A DNA stretch of 64,000 bases from Candidatus Terraquivivens tengchongensis (GCA_023268355.1 JALNJK010000003.1:124001-188000), one strand, 5' to 3'; counted from the first letter of the stretch, positions 1 to 7,850 are shown. Program-made: numbers and translations. The notes: generated by a model from the sequence alone, not told the origin.

Positions 1-58
1 TTTTCTTCAAATCCTCGATTAACCTAGCTAAGATTTCTCCTACGTCTGACAAGCTCAC
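1..58 (-). CDS. nuoC: NADH dehydrogenase-like subunit C, N-terminus only (partial)
   Basis: A GTG codon overlaps the stop of the upstream nuoB gene (GTGA arrangement) and opens a frame that runs off the window edge. Only 19 residues are visible, starting MSLSDVGEILARLIEDLKK. This is too short for a family match. Assignment as NuoC (30-kDa subunit) rests on the usual nuoB-nuoC gene order and on translational coupling, so it is inference. Confidence 0.5.
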   Translation of the reverse strand, partial: MSLSDVGEILARLIEDLKK

Positions 59-627
59 TTGATCACCTCGTTCATTATCTTGTCTCTGAGTAGTAGTATG
101 CCTTGAAAAAGTGTTTCAGGCCTCGGTGGGCATCCTGGTATATAGACGTCAACGGGTATTATATCATCTATACCCTGAATCACGTTGTAAGAGTCTTTTG
201 CGTAAAGCCCACCGCTTATGGCACAAGCTCCCATAGCTATGACCCACTTAGGCTCCGGCATCTGGTCGTAGATCAGCCTGACTCTTTGGGCCATCTTCGC
301 CGTAACGGTCCCCTCGATTAGAAGGATGTCTGACTGCCTCAAAGAGCCGACTGCAGTGAGCCAGCCGAACCTTTCAGGATCGTACCTTGGCCCACTCAGA
401 GCTGCAAACTCGACGGAGCAGCACGCCGTCGTAAGATGAACTGGCCACATCGAGCAGAGCCTTCCCCAGTTTATTATATACTTGATAAGCGATAAATTCT
501 TCAGCTTATATATGACGTACTTCAGCCCCTCTCCTCCCTCTTTGTAAACATATCCGTGTTTGTACTTCCTCAACACCTCTTTAACGTCACTACTCGGTAC
601 GACTTCTTCTTCGACGGATTCTATCAC
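55..627 (-). CDS. nuoB: NADH-quinone oxidoreductase (complex I) subunit B, N2 cluster subunit
   Basis: This is the 20-kDa subunit that carries the terminal [4Fe-4S] cluster N2, next to the quinone site of complex I. All ligand motifs are present: the tandem Cys pair in TTACCSVEF, the single Cys in GACAISGG and the Cys in PGCPPRP. The frame can be extended to an ATG at 747, but a TATA-like stretch sits right at that ATG and two more lie at about 672-705. The GTG at 627 is therefore a better start and gives about 190 aa, near the family length. The stop overlaps nuoC, so the genes form an operon that continues off the left edge. Confidence 0.9.
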   Translation of the reverse strand: MIESVEEEVVPSSDVKEVLRKYKHGYVYKEGGEGLKYVIYKLKNLSLIKYIINWGRLCSMWPVHLTTACCSVEFAALSGPRYDPERFGWLTAVGSLRQSDILLIEGTVTAKMAQRVRLIYDQMPEPKWVIAMGACAISGGLYAKDSYNVIQGIDDIIPVDVYIPGCPPRPETLFQGILLLRDKIMNEVIK

Positions 628-771
628 TGTCTTGGAGTTGCCTAGGCTGTAACAGAAAGTACCGGCCTTGCGAAGAGAAAATTTAAGCGGATAATTATTA
701 TAAAGCAAGAAACTGGCACCCCTGCAACGTCGAGCATACAACCCCATATTTAAATCCTCGTCAAAGCTTTG

Positions 772-1398
772 CTATAATATGCGCTTTAATTTTGCGTAGA
801 TTTTGACGAGATATAGTAGAATGGTTACCACAATAGGTACTATCAAGAGTATAGACCATCTGGGCATATAGGAAGGTAGTGTTGCAAAAGGTGCGGCGAG
901 TGCTGCGGCGATTAGTGAAAGGACGAACATGAATGCTATGAACCTCACACCCGATCTTGAATCCGCGAGCAACTCTAGAAATGACTCCCTCAAACTGCTT
1001 TTGAGTTTCCTGTCATGGTTGGAACCCAACCCATAAACTTCCCTACCTAATTCCTCAAATAGGGTCGGTTCGTCAGCGCCGAAGAAGTCTTCCCTTAACC
1101 ACGCAACTACTTCCTTACCCCTCTTTAAGAAAATTCCTCCTCCTATAACCTCAACATCGAGGTTTCTGAACTTCGCGAACTTTCTTACAAGCGCTATGAA
1201 GTTTTTATCAAACTTGACGTTCATATTTCTTGCCATACCGATTATCGGCTTACCGATGAAGTATGCTCTGTTAACGACAAAACTATCTGCTTCGAACTCA
1301 GGCATCCTTTCCTGAATCGTTACTCTTGGAACACCCTTCCGCAATTGCTCTCTAATGTATTCTTGAGCCTTAATGAAAGCCTTTGACAACGTCACCAC
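772..1398 (-). CDS. Uncharacterised protein with two C-terminal membrane segments
   Basis: Not recognised. The 208-aa product has a soluble, charged N-terminal part of about 145 residues. Two hydrophobic helices follow at about 150-173 and 180-200, ending in a basic KIYAKLKRIL tail. This suggests a cytoplasmic domain tethered by a membrane hairpin. It starts with GTG. It lies 24 nt upstream of the longest reading of nuoB, but nuoB appears to have its own TATA boxes. A real gene is likely from its length and the clean membrane topology; the function is unknown. Confidence 0.65.
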   Translation of the reverse strand: MVTLSKAFIKAQEYIREQLRKGVPRVTIQERMPEFEADSFVVNRAYFIGKPIIGMARNMNVKFDKNFIALVRKFAKFRNLDVEVIGGGIFLKRGKEVVAWLREDFFGADEPTLFEELGREVYGLGSNHDRKLKSSLRESFLELLADSRSGVRFIAFMFVLSLIAAALAAPFATLPSYMPRWSILLIVPIVVTILLYLVKIYAKLKRIL

Positions 1399-1488
1399 TG
1401 GTTTATTCAGAAGCCTCTGAATATTAAAAATTATTTATGGTTCCAAAAAATAGTTATATTTTTGCATGCTGAAGTGTATGGGAGCACG

Positions 1489-1671
1489 ATGTCGCTAAGA
1501 ATCTCAATACCCTCGGCCGGTTTTAGGGAGATTTTCGCGATAGTGGTCCTGTTCTTGATATTCTTATTAACATTAATGGTTGTCGTGGCACTTGCTGCTT
1601 TCCTTAAGGAACTTGGGGCGGAAATAAGTAAGTATGTACTGGACGTGGTTCTAGGGGTTATGAGTAGCTAA
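1489..1671 (+). CDS. Small single-pass membrane protein
   Basis: This is a 60-aa reading frame from ATG 1489. It has one strong hydrophobic helix (residues about 14-40) and a short amphipathic tail. A TATA-like box (tagttatatttt, about 1451-1462) lies about 27-35 nt upstream, which would place the transcript start almost on the ATG, a leaderless arrangement common in this group. A TTG at 1462 would add nine residues. The 3' end overlaps the convergent rhomboid gene by 4 bp. No family recognised; it could be spurious. Confidence 0.45.
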   Translation: MSLRISIPSAGFREIFAIVVLFLIFLLTLMVVVALAAFLKELGAEISKYVLDVVLGVMSS

Positions 1672-2309
1672 AAACTATAATAGTAATACTTTCTAAGCCC
1701 AGCCCTATAGATCAACGTGAGGATCAAGCCTGTGATGAAGCCACCTACATGTGCGACGTAGGCAATCGAGCCAAGAGGCATTGCTATTGCATAAAGTAAT
1801 TGTATCAGTGCCAGCCCGAATATCACAACAATTGCAGGCGCTGCGACGGGAATTAAACCAAAGAACACAAAGAGTCTTCTGAATGGAAATAAGACGGCAT
1901 AGCTTGCCATCACGCCAAATATCGCACCAGAAGCACCTATTGCGGGTCTATACGCCTCCTCAGGAAATAGTGTGTATATGTAAGCGGAGTGGAGTATGCC
2001 TGCGAGTATACCGGATAGAAAGTACAGAAGTGTGAACTTTCTGGAACCATAGGCGACCTCACAGTCCTTACCAAGGAGAAAGAGCGCATACATGTTGAAG
2101 AAGATATGAAAAAAATCTGCATGTAAAAACATGGATGTCACGAGACTATGAAGAGATGTGCCGTTCATGATTAATGCTGGGACTACGCCGAAGATGTATG
2201 CGAGCTTCACAACGTCTCTATTTGATAGCGTAAGCGTGTAAACAAAAACGGCTAGGTTAATCAGTATAAGGACATAAACAATTCTAGGTCTTTCTTGGGC
2301 GTAGTACAT
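1668..2309 (-). CDS. Rhomboid family intramembrane serine protease
   Basis: A 213-aa polytopic membrane protein that cleaves membrane-embedded substrates. The catalytic serine is Ser127 in GASGAIFG and the catalytic histidine is His187 in AHVGGF. The HADFFHIFFNM segment (His63, His68, Asn72) is the conserved oxyanion-side motif of helix 2. Six hydrophobic segments fit the minimal rhomboid core, with no extra soluble domain. It stands alone between a small membrane protein gene and the C/D sRNA. Confidence 0.93.
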   Translation of the reverse strand: MYYAQERPRIVYVLILINLAVFVYTLTLSNRDVVKLAYIFGVVPALIMNGTSLHSLVTSMFLHADFFHIFFNMYALFLLGKDCEVAYGSRKFTLLYFLSGILAGILHSAYIYTLFPEEAYRPAIGASGAIFGVMASYAVLFPFRRLFVFFGLIPVAAPAIVVIFGLALIQLLYAIAMPLGSIAYVAHVGGFITGLILTLIYRAGLRKYYYYSF

Positions 2310-2396
2310 TCTGCATGTCGTTAGAGTTCGGACTTATATATTTTAAACAACAATAAAATAACGAAAATTAAATAAGGGCTGTTGCCATAATGTGCT

Positions 2397-2464
2397 AATG
2401 GTGGCGATGAAGAACCAGAGTTACGCGGATTAGTGACGAGGAGGCATTTGTCGGAGCCACCGTT
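2397..2464 (+). ncRNA. Box C/D guide sRNA (dual guide, predicted 23S rRNA targets)
   Basis: The sequence folds as a symmetric archaeal C/D sRNA. A 9-bp terminal stem pairs 2397-2405 with 2456-2464, with one G-U pair. Box C is ATGAAGA (2407-2413), D' is CGGA (2426-2429), C' is GTGACGA (2433-2439) and D is CGGA (2452-2455). Both guides are exactly 12 nt: ACCAGAGTTACG before D' and GGAGGCATTTGT before D; the D'-C' spacer is 3 nt. From memory of the conserved 23S core, the guides complement GTAACTCTG and CAAATGCCTC, which lie close together in the helix 69-71 region. That predicts methylation near E. coli 1913 and 1938. A TATA-like box (aattaaataa, about 2367-2376) is about 25-30 nt upstream. The D boxes differ from the usual CTGA. 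Confidence 0.8.
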
Positions 2465-2479
2465 TGACGCCCCGTCAAA
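2463..2479. terminator. Hairpin between atpK and the C/D sRNA
   Basis: A perfect 7-bp inverted repeat, TTTGACG and CGTCAAA, surrounds a CCC loop. It lies 18 nt past the atpK stop on the minus strand and directly after the sRNA on the plus strand, where A-rich and T-rich bases follow. It may end one or both transcripts. Confidence 0.4.
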
Positions 2480-2497
2480 AATTGGTTTTGGTAGGTT

Positions 2498-2857
2498 CTA
2501 CGCACCGAGTATGAAGAACGCAATGACTATGCCGTAGATAGCCAAAGCCTCGGCGAACGCCGCTACTATTATAGCGGTGGTCCTTATCTCAGGCCTCTCG
2601 GCGGCAGCCGCCAACCCAGCCGAGCCGGCCCTCGCAATACCGAAACCAGCCGATATGACAGCAACGCTAAATGCTATGGCAGCAGAAAGTGTCTTTGGGA
2701 AGAGCTCTGGTACTTCTTCTGGAGCAGCGGACACGGGTGTCATAAACGATACCAACAAAGAAAGTGCAAGCAAGGACACAAACGCTAGCTGACCGATAAC
2801 ACTTGACTTTAACACTCCGAAAGCACCTCTTTCGCGTGAGGCTTTCATGCTCAGCAT
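2498..2857 (-). CDS. atpK: A-type ATP synthase proteolipid subunit K (c subunit)
   Basis: This is the ring-forming subunit of the A-type ATP synthase. The C-terminal two-helix hairpin has the glycine/alanine-rich first helix (AGFGIARAGSAGLAAA) and the ion-binding glutamate in the second helix (AAFAEALAIYG). The N-terminus carries a hydrophobic stretch ending in VSAAPEE, which looks like a cleavable leader as in some TACK proteolipids. An upstream in-frame ATG at 2899 would lie inside the preceding gene. ATG 2857, 10 nt after that gene's stop, is preferred and gives 119 aa. It is last in the cluster atpD, three small genes, atpK. Confidence 0.92.
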   Translation of the reverse strand: MLSMKASRERGAFGVLKSSVIGQLAFVSLLALSLLVSFMTPVSAAPEEVPELFPKTLSAAIAFSVAVISAGFGIARAGSAGLAAAAERPEIRTTAIIVAAFAEALAIYGIVIAFFILGA

Positions 2858-2867
2858 CTTATAAGGC

Positions 2868-3068
2868 TTACCGAAAAACGAGTCCTTTATGCCTCTCAAT
2901 AAATACTACCACAAACACTGTCCAGCACAACGCGAATATGCCCCAACCTAGAATCGAGAATACATTGAGCAAATCAAATACCCTTAGGATTACTAGCAAA
3001 ATTATTGGAGGTCCTGTAAACATTACGGCTAGGAGTGTTGACCTTAGCAGCAGTTCCTTAAACTTCAT
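2868..3068 (-). CDS. Small two-helix membrane protein in the ATPase cluster
   Basis: A 66-aa protein with two hydrophobic helices (about residues 10-30 and 36-55) and a basic tail ending ERHKGLVFR. Its ATG overlaps the upstream gene's stop (TGATG), showing translational coupling. It sits immediately before atpK. No family recognised. Its position suggests an assembly factor or accessory membrane component of the A-type ATPase, which is inference from context only. Confidence 0.65.
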   Translation of the reverse strand: MKFKELLLRSTLLAVMFTGPPIILLVILRVFDLLNVFSILGWGIFALCWTVFVVVFIERHKGLVFR

Positions 3069-3283
3069 CAAGACACCCAAGAGAGCCTTCTTAAGACTCT
3101 TAGTATATAAGACGGCTTACACTTTTTAAACCTCTCCATATTTTGCAAAAACATTCTCTTAACCCCATCCCTCTCATATGATAGAACGTCATGATGGATT
3201 CTCCTTCGCGCGTTGAGCTCTTCTTTTAATCCTTCCTTTAACGTTTCAAGAAATTTCTTTTTGTTTTTATCTAGGGCCTTCAC
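3068..3283 (-). CDS. Small charged helical protein in the ATPase cluster
   Basis: A 71-aa, strongly basic and probably all-helical protein with a GTG start preceded by an AAGGAAG Shine-Dalgarno-like motif. It contains runs such as KNKKKFLETLKEGLKEEL. No family recognised. It is translationally coupled to the next small membrane protein. Charged helical proteins in this position could be peripheral stalk pieces of the A-type ATPase (subunit E/H-like), but the sequence alone does not prove this. Confidence 0.6.
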   Translation of the reverse strand: MKALDKNKKKFLETLKEGLKEELNARRRIHHDVLSYERDGVKRMFLQNMERFKKCKPSYILRVLRRLSWVS

Positions 3284-3313
3284 GTAACTTCCTTACCTAA
3301 TTATTATTTATTT

Positions 3314-3451
3314 TTATTTGCTCAAAACTTCATAGGTCTTTCTCAAGAGCTCCTCAATCTTAGATTCTACGCTCTTCATATATGCCTCTTTTTTGTCCTT
3401 CACAGCCTTTTTGGCTCTATCGAAAGCCTCTTCAACCTCCTTAACCCGCAT
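3314..3451 (-). CDS. Very short coiled-coil protein overlapping atpD (candidate stalk peptide)
   Basis: A 45-aa frame that begins at ATG 3451 inside the last codons of atpD and ends at TAA 3314. The product, beginning MRVKEVEEAFDRAKKAVKDK, has a heptad-like spacing of hydrophobics among Lys and Glu residues, typical of a coiled coil. The start overlaps the atpD stop by 11 nt, which suggests coupling. It resembles the short helical AhaH-type stalk subunits in character but is only about half their length. It is easily missed because of its size. Confidence 0.55.
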   Translation of the reverse strand: MRVKEVEEAFDRAKKAVKDKKEAYMKSVESKIEELLRKTYEVLSK

Positions 3452-4094
3452 GCAAGCCCGCCTCCCTTAACTCAAGCCTCCTCTTAATGTGCTTCAGCTT
3501 AACGAAATCGTCTCTTTCTCTTTCCTCAAGCGTCATAGATATGAACTTTATCGCGTCCTTATATCTAGGTATAACAACATGTTCGAGGGCATTGAGGAGG
3601 CGCTGGGTCTTCTTCAATTCCTCGGCAAGTCTGAATATGGCATTTTCAAGCTCTGCTGCCTTACAGACAGTATCAACTAGTTCTCTGAACATGCTGGCCG
3701 CCTCGTCAAGTGAGACGGATGTGTCGGCGAAGCCGTAGGTAAGCCCTATTTTTCCACTATCCGCCTCCACTATGGGTATGTTTATTCCCATAATTGTCCT
3801 AGATTTCGCTTTAACGGAAACGGCCTCGGGAATATTGGTAGCAATACTCTGTAATCTTAAAGGTCCCATATTAAGCAAGCTTTCATATAGCGCGTCGTAC
3901 GCTTTCATAAGTGGCTCCATGAGTTTCCGCCTCGCCTCTTCAGCCTCCTCTATGAGCTCGTTCAGTCTCCTTACAAGTATGTCTCTTTTGTCTTCCAGTA
4001 TTCTGTAAACGTTCTGGGCAACTTGTAAGGAGCGGCGTATCCTTATCAGCTCTAACTTCGTCGGTAGGTACTTCCCACCGAAGCTTACGGACAA
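3441..4094 (-). CDS. atpD: A-type ATP synthase central stalk subunit D
   Basis: A 217-aa subunit of the rotating central stalk that couples the A1 catalytic head to the K ring. The family hallmarks are the N-terminal helix (LPTKLELIRIRRSL followed by LEDKRDILVRRLNELI) and the long C-terminal helix with RRLNALEHVV-like spacing, seen here as TQRLLNALEHVVIPRYKDAI. The start is TTG 4094. A TATA-like element (atattaatat, about 4120-4132) lies upstream, so atpD probably opens the transcript with the three small genes and atpK behind it. Confidence 0.93.
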   Translation of the reverse strand: MSVSFGGKYLPTKLELIRIRRSLQVAQNVYRILEDKRDILVRRLNELIEEAEEARRKLMEPLMKAYDALYESLLNMGPLRLQSIATNIPEAVSVKAKSRTIMGINIPIVEADSGKIGLTYGFADTSVSLDEAASMFRELVDTVCKAAELENAIFRLAEELKKTQRLLNALEHVVIPRYKDAIKFISMTLEERERDDFVKLKHIKRRLELREAGLHAG

Positions 4095-4146
4095 TGCACG
4101 TCACCTTAGCCGAGAATTTACATATTAATATACGTTTGATGAAGTA

Positions 4147-4965
4147 TCACGGTAAAGAAGGTTTTTCCTTCTTTACATGAAAGGTGCACCTATCATTTCC
4201 AGCATTTATGCACTCAACTTCGTTCACGGTCCATTCTCCGCCGAACAACGTTGACATGTAGCCTGCCAAAATGCCCCTGCGTAGGTTGCCAGCTGGTCCA
4301 TTTGCAACACCTGACAGAAAAGTACACTCGACACTCTTCCATATTTTGACATAAAACTCATCTTTCGAGATAATGTCAAGCTCATACTTTGAAAACCAAC
4401 CAAATACCTTTCCTGTTTGTAGTGCAAGCTCTAGTAAAGTTTTTGGCGATGCTCCATTATCTAACAACGGTTTGTAGGTATTTGCCAGAAATTCTCCTAC
4501 GGTTAAGCCTAAATGATACAGGAAAACTGCCGCACCATCCTTAAACTTTTCATAGAGACCATTAAATAACCCCTTCAGGTGAGCATGCGTGAAAATTACA
4601 GCACTTTTATCATATATGCAGAGTTCTTCGTAATATTGCGAGAAAGCTGCAGAACCTATGGAGTCTACATCGAATTCATTATAATCAACGTAATGAACTT
4701 CCTCCATACTTTTAAACTCATTTATTAAATTTTTAAATTCAGAAACCGGAACATCTGTGACATCCAAGTAAACTGCACAGAATGTGCCCCTGCCTTCTTC
4801 TGACGTGGCGCTTGTTATGCAACCAATAACGTTGATATTTCTAGCATATATAGCGTTAAAAATTTTGGCAAGTGTACCCGGTACGTCCCTTAAGATGAAG
4901 TTGAGCGTCGTTGTTCTTCTACCGTGCCTAAATACGAGCAATGGTAAGCACAAACGCTTACTCAA
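4147..4965 (-). CDS. ACT domain-V4R domain protein, probable ligand-sensing regulator
   Basis: The 272-aa protein begins with an ACT domain (about 18-95), a small-molecule binding fold recognisable by LNFILRDVPGTLAKIFNAI. A V4R (4-vinyl reductase) domain follows (about 110-270). The C-terminal motif VECINAGNDRCTFHV provides the two cysteines usual for V4R. V4R domains bind hydrophobic ligands or metal in regulators and bacteriochlorophyll enzymes. No DNA-binding domain is present, so it may act on a partner or as an enzyme chaperone. TATA tttttatataaaaa lies just upstream of TTG 4965. Confidence 0.8.
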   Translation of the reverse strand: MSKRLCLPLLVFRHGRRTTTLNFILRDVPGTLAKIFNAIYARNINVIGCITSATSEEGRGTFCAVYLDVTDVPVSEFKNLINEFKSMEEVHYVDYNEFDVDSIGSAAFSQYYEELCIYDKSAVIFTHAHLKGLFNGLYEKFKDGAAVFLYHLGLTVGEFLANTYKPLLDNGASPKTLLELALQTGKVFGWFSKYELDIISKDEFYVKIWKSVECTFLSGVANGPAGNLRRGILAGYMSTLFGGEWTVNEVECINAGNDRCTFHVKKEKPSLP

Positions 4966-5032
4966 GTACGTTCACGTAAAGATACTTTTTGTTTGTTTTT
5001 ATATAAAAATTTTTAACTAATATACCAAACGT

Positions 5033-5770
5033 TTACCGTTTAGAAGCGAACACGCTTGCAGCTTCTTCCCATCTGAGTATGAGCATAAGCGGCCTAGCTC
5101 CAATGGATTTTGCAAACTCAGATAATAGTGCCTTTACACTAGACGGCTCAACGCCTAGCTTAACTAAAAAAGCATAGCTAAGGGGCGTGAGCGTTTTCAT
5201 CTCAACTACGTTATCGCTAACTTCCTTTGAATCCATGAACTCATCAGCTTCGATCGGCGTAAGGTCCAGAGCTAGGACGATATCTAACCCACCTCTAATA
5301 AAATCAATGAAAAAATTAACGGAAAGGTCTGAAATGGTCCCCCTCATGGGAAGGATGCTTATAGGTAGTCTTTCAACTATACCAAACGTCCTGATGAACT
5401 CGCCCCGTCCTATCTTTCTTACCCTCAATCGTGCCATAAGTTCCTTAACAGGTATCGTAACGGTTGAAGTTCTACCGTCTTCGTCTGGGTATATTACGTG
5501 GATTGTTTTGGATGAATCAAGGCCAGAAACCTTTGAGGTTTTTTCCTCTCCCTGCCCGACGGATACGGGATAATAACAAATATTATTCAACAAACTAAGC
5601 GTAAATTTCGTACCTTCACCTTTAACGACAAACCACCCGTCATCATTAAACTCAACTGAAGCCTGTGTATCGGCCTTCTCCAATAGTATACGTAACCAAG
5701 AGTTCATATCTGCCAGAACCTTCGAACAGTCCTTTCTCCAAGTCCTCTCGGCTATAGGTATGGCGACCAT
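5033..5770 (-). CDS. Uncharacterised protein, 245 aa
   Basis: Not recognised. Soluble mixed alpha/beta protein with no obvious motif; the middle part has a VTIPVKELMARLRVRKIGRGEF stretch suggestive of a small folded domain. The frame extends to 5875, but a TATA-like box (tatttaaaa on this strand, 5816-5826) lies inside that extension. Transcription would begin near 5790, making ATG 5770 the best start. It is divergent from the acetamidase-like gene and shares its promoter region. Confidence 0.65.
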   Translation of the reverse strand: MVAIPIAERTWRKDCSKVLADMNSWLRILLEKADTQASVEFNDDGWFVVKGEGTKFTLSLLNNICYYPVSVGQGEEKTSKVSGLDSSKTIHVIYPDEDGRTSTVTIPVKELMARLRVRKIGRGEFIRTFGIVERLPISILPMRGTISDLSVNFFIDFIRGGLDIVLALDLTPIEADEFMDSKEVSDNVVEMKTLTPLSYAFLVKLGVEPSSVKALLSEFAKSIGARPLMLILRWEEAASVFASKR

Positions 5771-5815
5771 TCTAAACGAACCAATCGGGAGAGCTTGCCG
5801 AAAAACTTTAGCAAG

Positions 5816-5826
5816 TTTTAAATAAA
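5816..5826. promoter_or_regulatory. Two-way TATA box between divergent genes
   Basis: The stretch ttttaaataaa can be read as a TATA box on both strands. In one direction it is about 31 nt before TTG 5857 of the acetamidase-like gene. In the other it is about 46 nt before ATG 5770 of the unknown gene. Inferred from position and composition only. Confidence 0.4.
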
Positions 5827-5856
5827 TAATGCCAACAACAATATTAACGAAATCAT

Positions 5857-7179
5857 TTGTGCGAGAAAGGTGCACAGAAGGTATTGGATGTTTTACTGAA
5901 CGATAAGTTTACAGATGGAATTATAGGACCAAGCGTAAAGATGCTGGGACCAGTCAAAAATGGCGGTCTAATAATCTACATAACGACACCAGGGTGTTGG
6001 GGTCCGATGATCACGCCGACTATACGAGGAGGTCATGAAGTTAACATTCCTGTGGCAATCGAGGGCGCAAACGTCGGCGATGCCGTGGCTATAACCATCG
6101 AATCCATAAGGGTTAGGTCTAAAGCAACATCCTCTGGAACGGACAAGCCAGTTAACGGTGCTTATGTCGGAGATCCTTTTGTGGCAAAGAAGTGTCCAAA
6201 TTGTGGTGAACCTTGGCCGAAATCAAGACTTGAAGGCATAGGTTTGGAGGCAATAAGGTGCGAAAAGTGTGGTTCACCCTCCTCTCCATTTAGGATGGTT
6301 AATGGTTACACAATCATCTTTGACGAGCGTAGATGTTTCGGTGTAACTATTAGGGAGGATATGGCAAGACGGCTTGCGGCTGATGGTTATGCTTGGATGG
6401 ACATACCAAGGAACTCGAAGCAGTTCCCAATAATAATTGCAGCGAAAGCTGACTTAGTAGGTCTCCCTACGAGGTTAAGACCATTCCTCGGCCAGCTTGG
6501 AACGACACCAAGCATTGACATACCTGATTCTCATAATGCTGGAGACTTTGGCACATTCCTTATAGGTGCACCTCATAAATACGCGATAACCGAGCAGCAG
6601 TACAAGGAGTGTATAACGGACGGACACCTCGACATAGACTCTGTGAGGGAAGGCGCAGTACTCATCGCACCAGTGAAACTGGACGGTGCTGGTGTCTATG
6701 CTGGTGATGTACATGCCCAGCAAGGAGATGGTGAGGTAGCCGGGCATACAACGGATATCTCAGCCGAGGTTAAGGTGAGGGTGGATGTAATAAAAGGTCT
6801 GAACTTAAAAGGGCCTCTTCTATTCCCGCCGCCTGAAGACCTACCACCGCTATCTAGGCCGTTGTGTGCTGAAGAGTGGATGCTTGTTAAGAGGTTAGCG
6901 AACGAGTACGGTTTAGAACCAGAACCATGGTTACCAGTTCAGGTTATAGGAACAGGTCCGAACATAAATAAAGCTGCTGAGACGAGTTTTTCGAGAGCCT
7001 CTGAGTTATTCGGAATGTCTGTGGACGAAGTGAGGAACAGAGTGACCATGGCTGGTGCCGTAGAAATAGGTAGGCTACCGGGCGTAGTTCAAGTAACGTT
7101 ACCTGTACCCGTGAAGAAGATGAAGGAATTGCAGCTTTACGAGATTGCCAAAAAACTGTACGCGTCACCTTTTGATTAA
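5857..7179 (+). CDS. Acetamidase/formamidase family protein with zinc-ribbon insert
   Basis: Members hydrolyse short-chain amides to the acid and ammonia. The family signature is DVHAQQGDGEVAGH (residues 284-297), containing the conserved acidic pair of the active site. The C-terminal region (AVEIGRLPGVVQVTLPVPV) also fits. Unusually, a four-cysteine zinc ribbon (Cys113, Cys116, Cys135, Cys138) is inserted in the N-terminal half. The start is TTG 5857, about 31 nt after the TATA box; ATG 5941 is an alternative but would cut into the fold. The substrate is uncertain. Confidence 0.88.
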   Translation: MCEKGAQKVLDVLLNDKFTDGIIGPSVKMLGPVKNGGLIIYITTPGCWGPMITPTIRGGHEVNIPVAIEGANVGDAVAITIESIRVRSKATSSGTDKPVNGAYVGDPFVAKKCPNCGEPWPKSRLEGIGLEAIRCEKCGSPSSPFRMVNGYTIIFDERRCFGVTIREDMARRLAADGYAWMDIPRNSKQFPIIIAAKADLVGLPTRLRPFLGQLGTTPSIDIPDSHNAGDFGTFLIGAPHKYAITEQQYKECITDGHLDIDSVREGAVLIAPVKLDGAGVYAGDVHAQQGDGEVAGHTTDISAEVKVRVDVIKGLNLKGPLLFPPPEDLPPLSRPLCAEEWMLVKRLANEYGLEPEPWLPVQVIGTGPNINKAAETSFSRASELFGMSVDEVRNRVTMAGAVEIGRLPGVVQVTLPVPVKKMKELQLYEIAKKLYASPFD

Positions 7180-7334
7180 AAATTAATAAAAAGTCGTACC
7201 CTAAAGCAGTAAATGTTCCCGTCATTTGTTGGTTAGTGTAAAATATCAAGGCTATACAAACATCCTTTTTTACGTGTTATTCATGCTTCCAACGATTGCT
7301 TTATATTTTTGTACATATTATACGTATTTGGAGG

Positions 7335-7850
7335 GTGCCGGACTTCTTACTAATAGTTGATGAAGATGTTGTTCTTGAAGTCATGAGACTGGTCGGCGGC
7401 GAGGATGCGGTCAACATAGTGAAATTTCTAATGAAGAACCCATCTAAGAGCGATGAGGAGATAGCGTCTGCTTTAGGAATGAATGTTAAGGACGTAAGAA
7501 GGATCCTCCACAAGCTCATTGACTACTCGCTTCTCACGTACGATGTAGCAAAGGATAAGGACACGGGACATAGGGTGTTTAGGTGGAAGGTTCAGCAGGA
7601 CCAGGTCCTAGGTTACATAAAAACCCAGATTAGGAGAATGATCGAGAGGCTTAAGGCTAAGCTGGAGTACGAGCAAACTCATCAGTTCTACTATTGCGGT
7701 ACAAAGGGTTGCAGAAAGTATGCTTTCGAGGAAGCTGTTGACAAGCTATTCAAGTGTCCAGTATGCGGTAATATGCTGAACTACTATGATAATAGCAAGT
7801 TGATAGATGCGATTAAACAAAAGCTCCAAATTCTAGAAAAATCGATTTAG
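7335..7850 (+). CDS. tfe: Transcription initiation factor TFE, alpha subunit
   Basis: This is the archaeal homologue of TFIIE-alpha, which stabilises the open promoter complex with RNA polymerase, TBP and TFB. The N-terminal winged helix is followed by a linker helix and a zinc ribbon with Cys121, Cys126, Cys141 and Cys144 (numbered from GTG 7335). A longer frame starts at 7296, but the TATA box tttatattt at 7300-7308 lies inside it. GTG 7335 is thus almost leaderless and gives 171 aa, near the family norm. Confidence 0.93.
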   Translation: MPDFLLIVDEDVVLEVMRLVGGEDAVNIVKFLMKNPSKSDEEIASALGMNVKDVRRILHKLIDYSLLTYDVAKDKDTGHRVFRWKVQQDQVLGYIKTQIRRMIERLKAKLEYEQTHQFYYCGTKGCRKYAFEEAVDKLFKCPVCGNMLNYYDNSKLIDAIKQKLQILEKSI

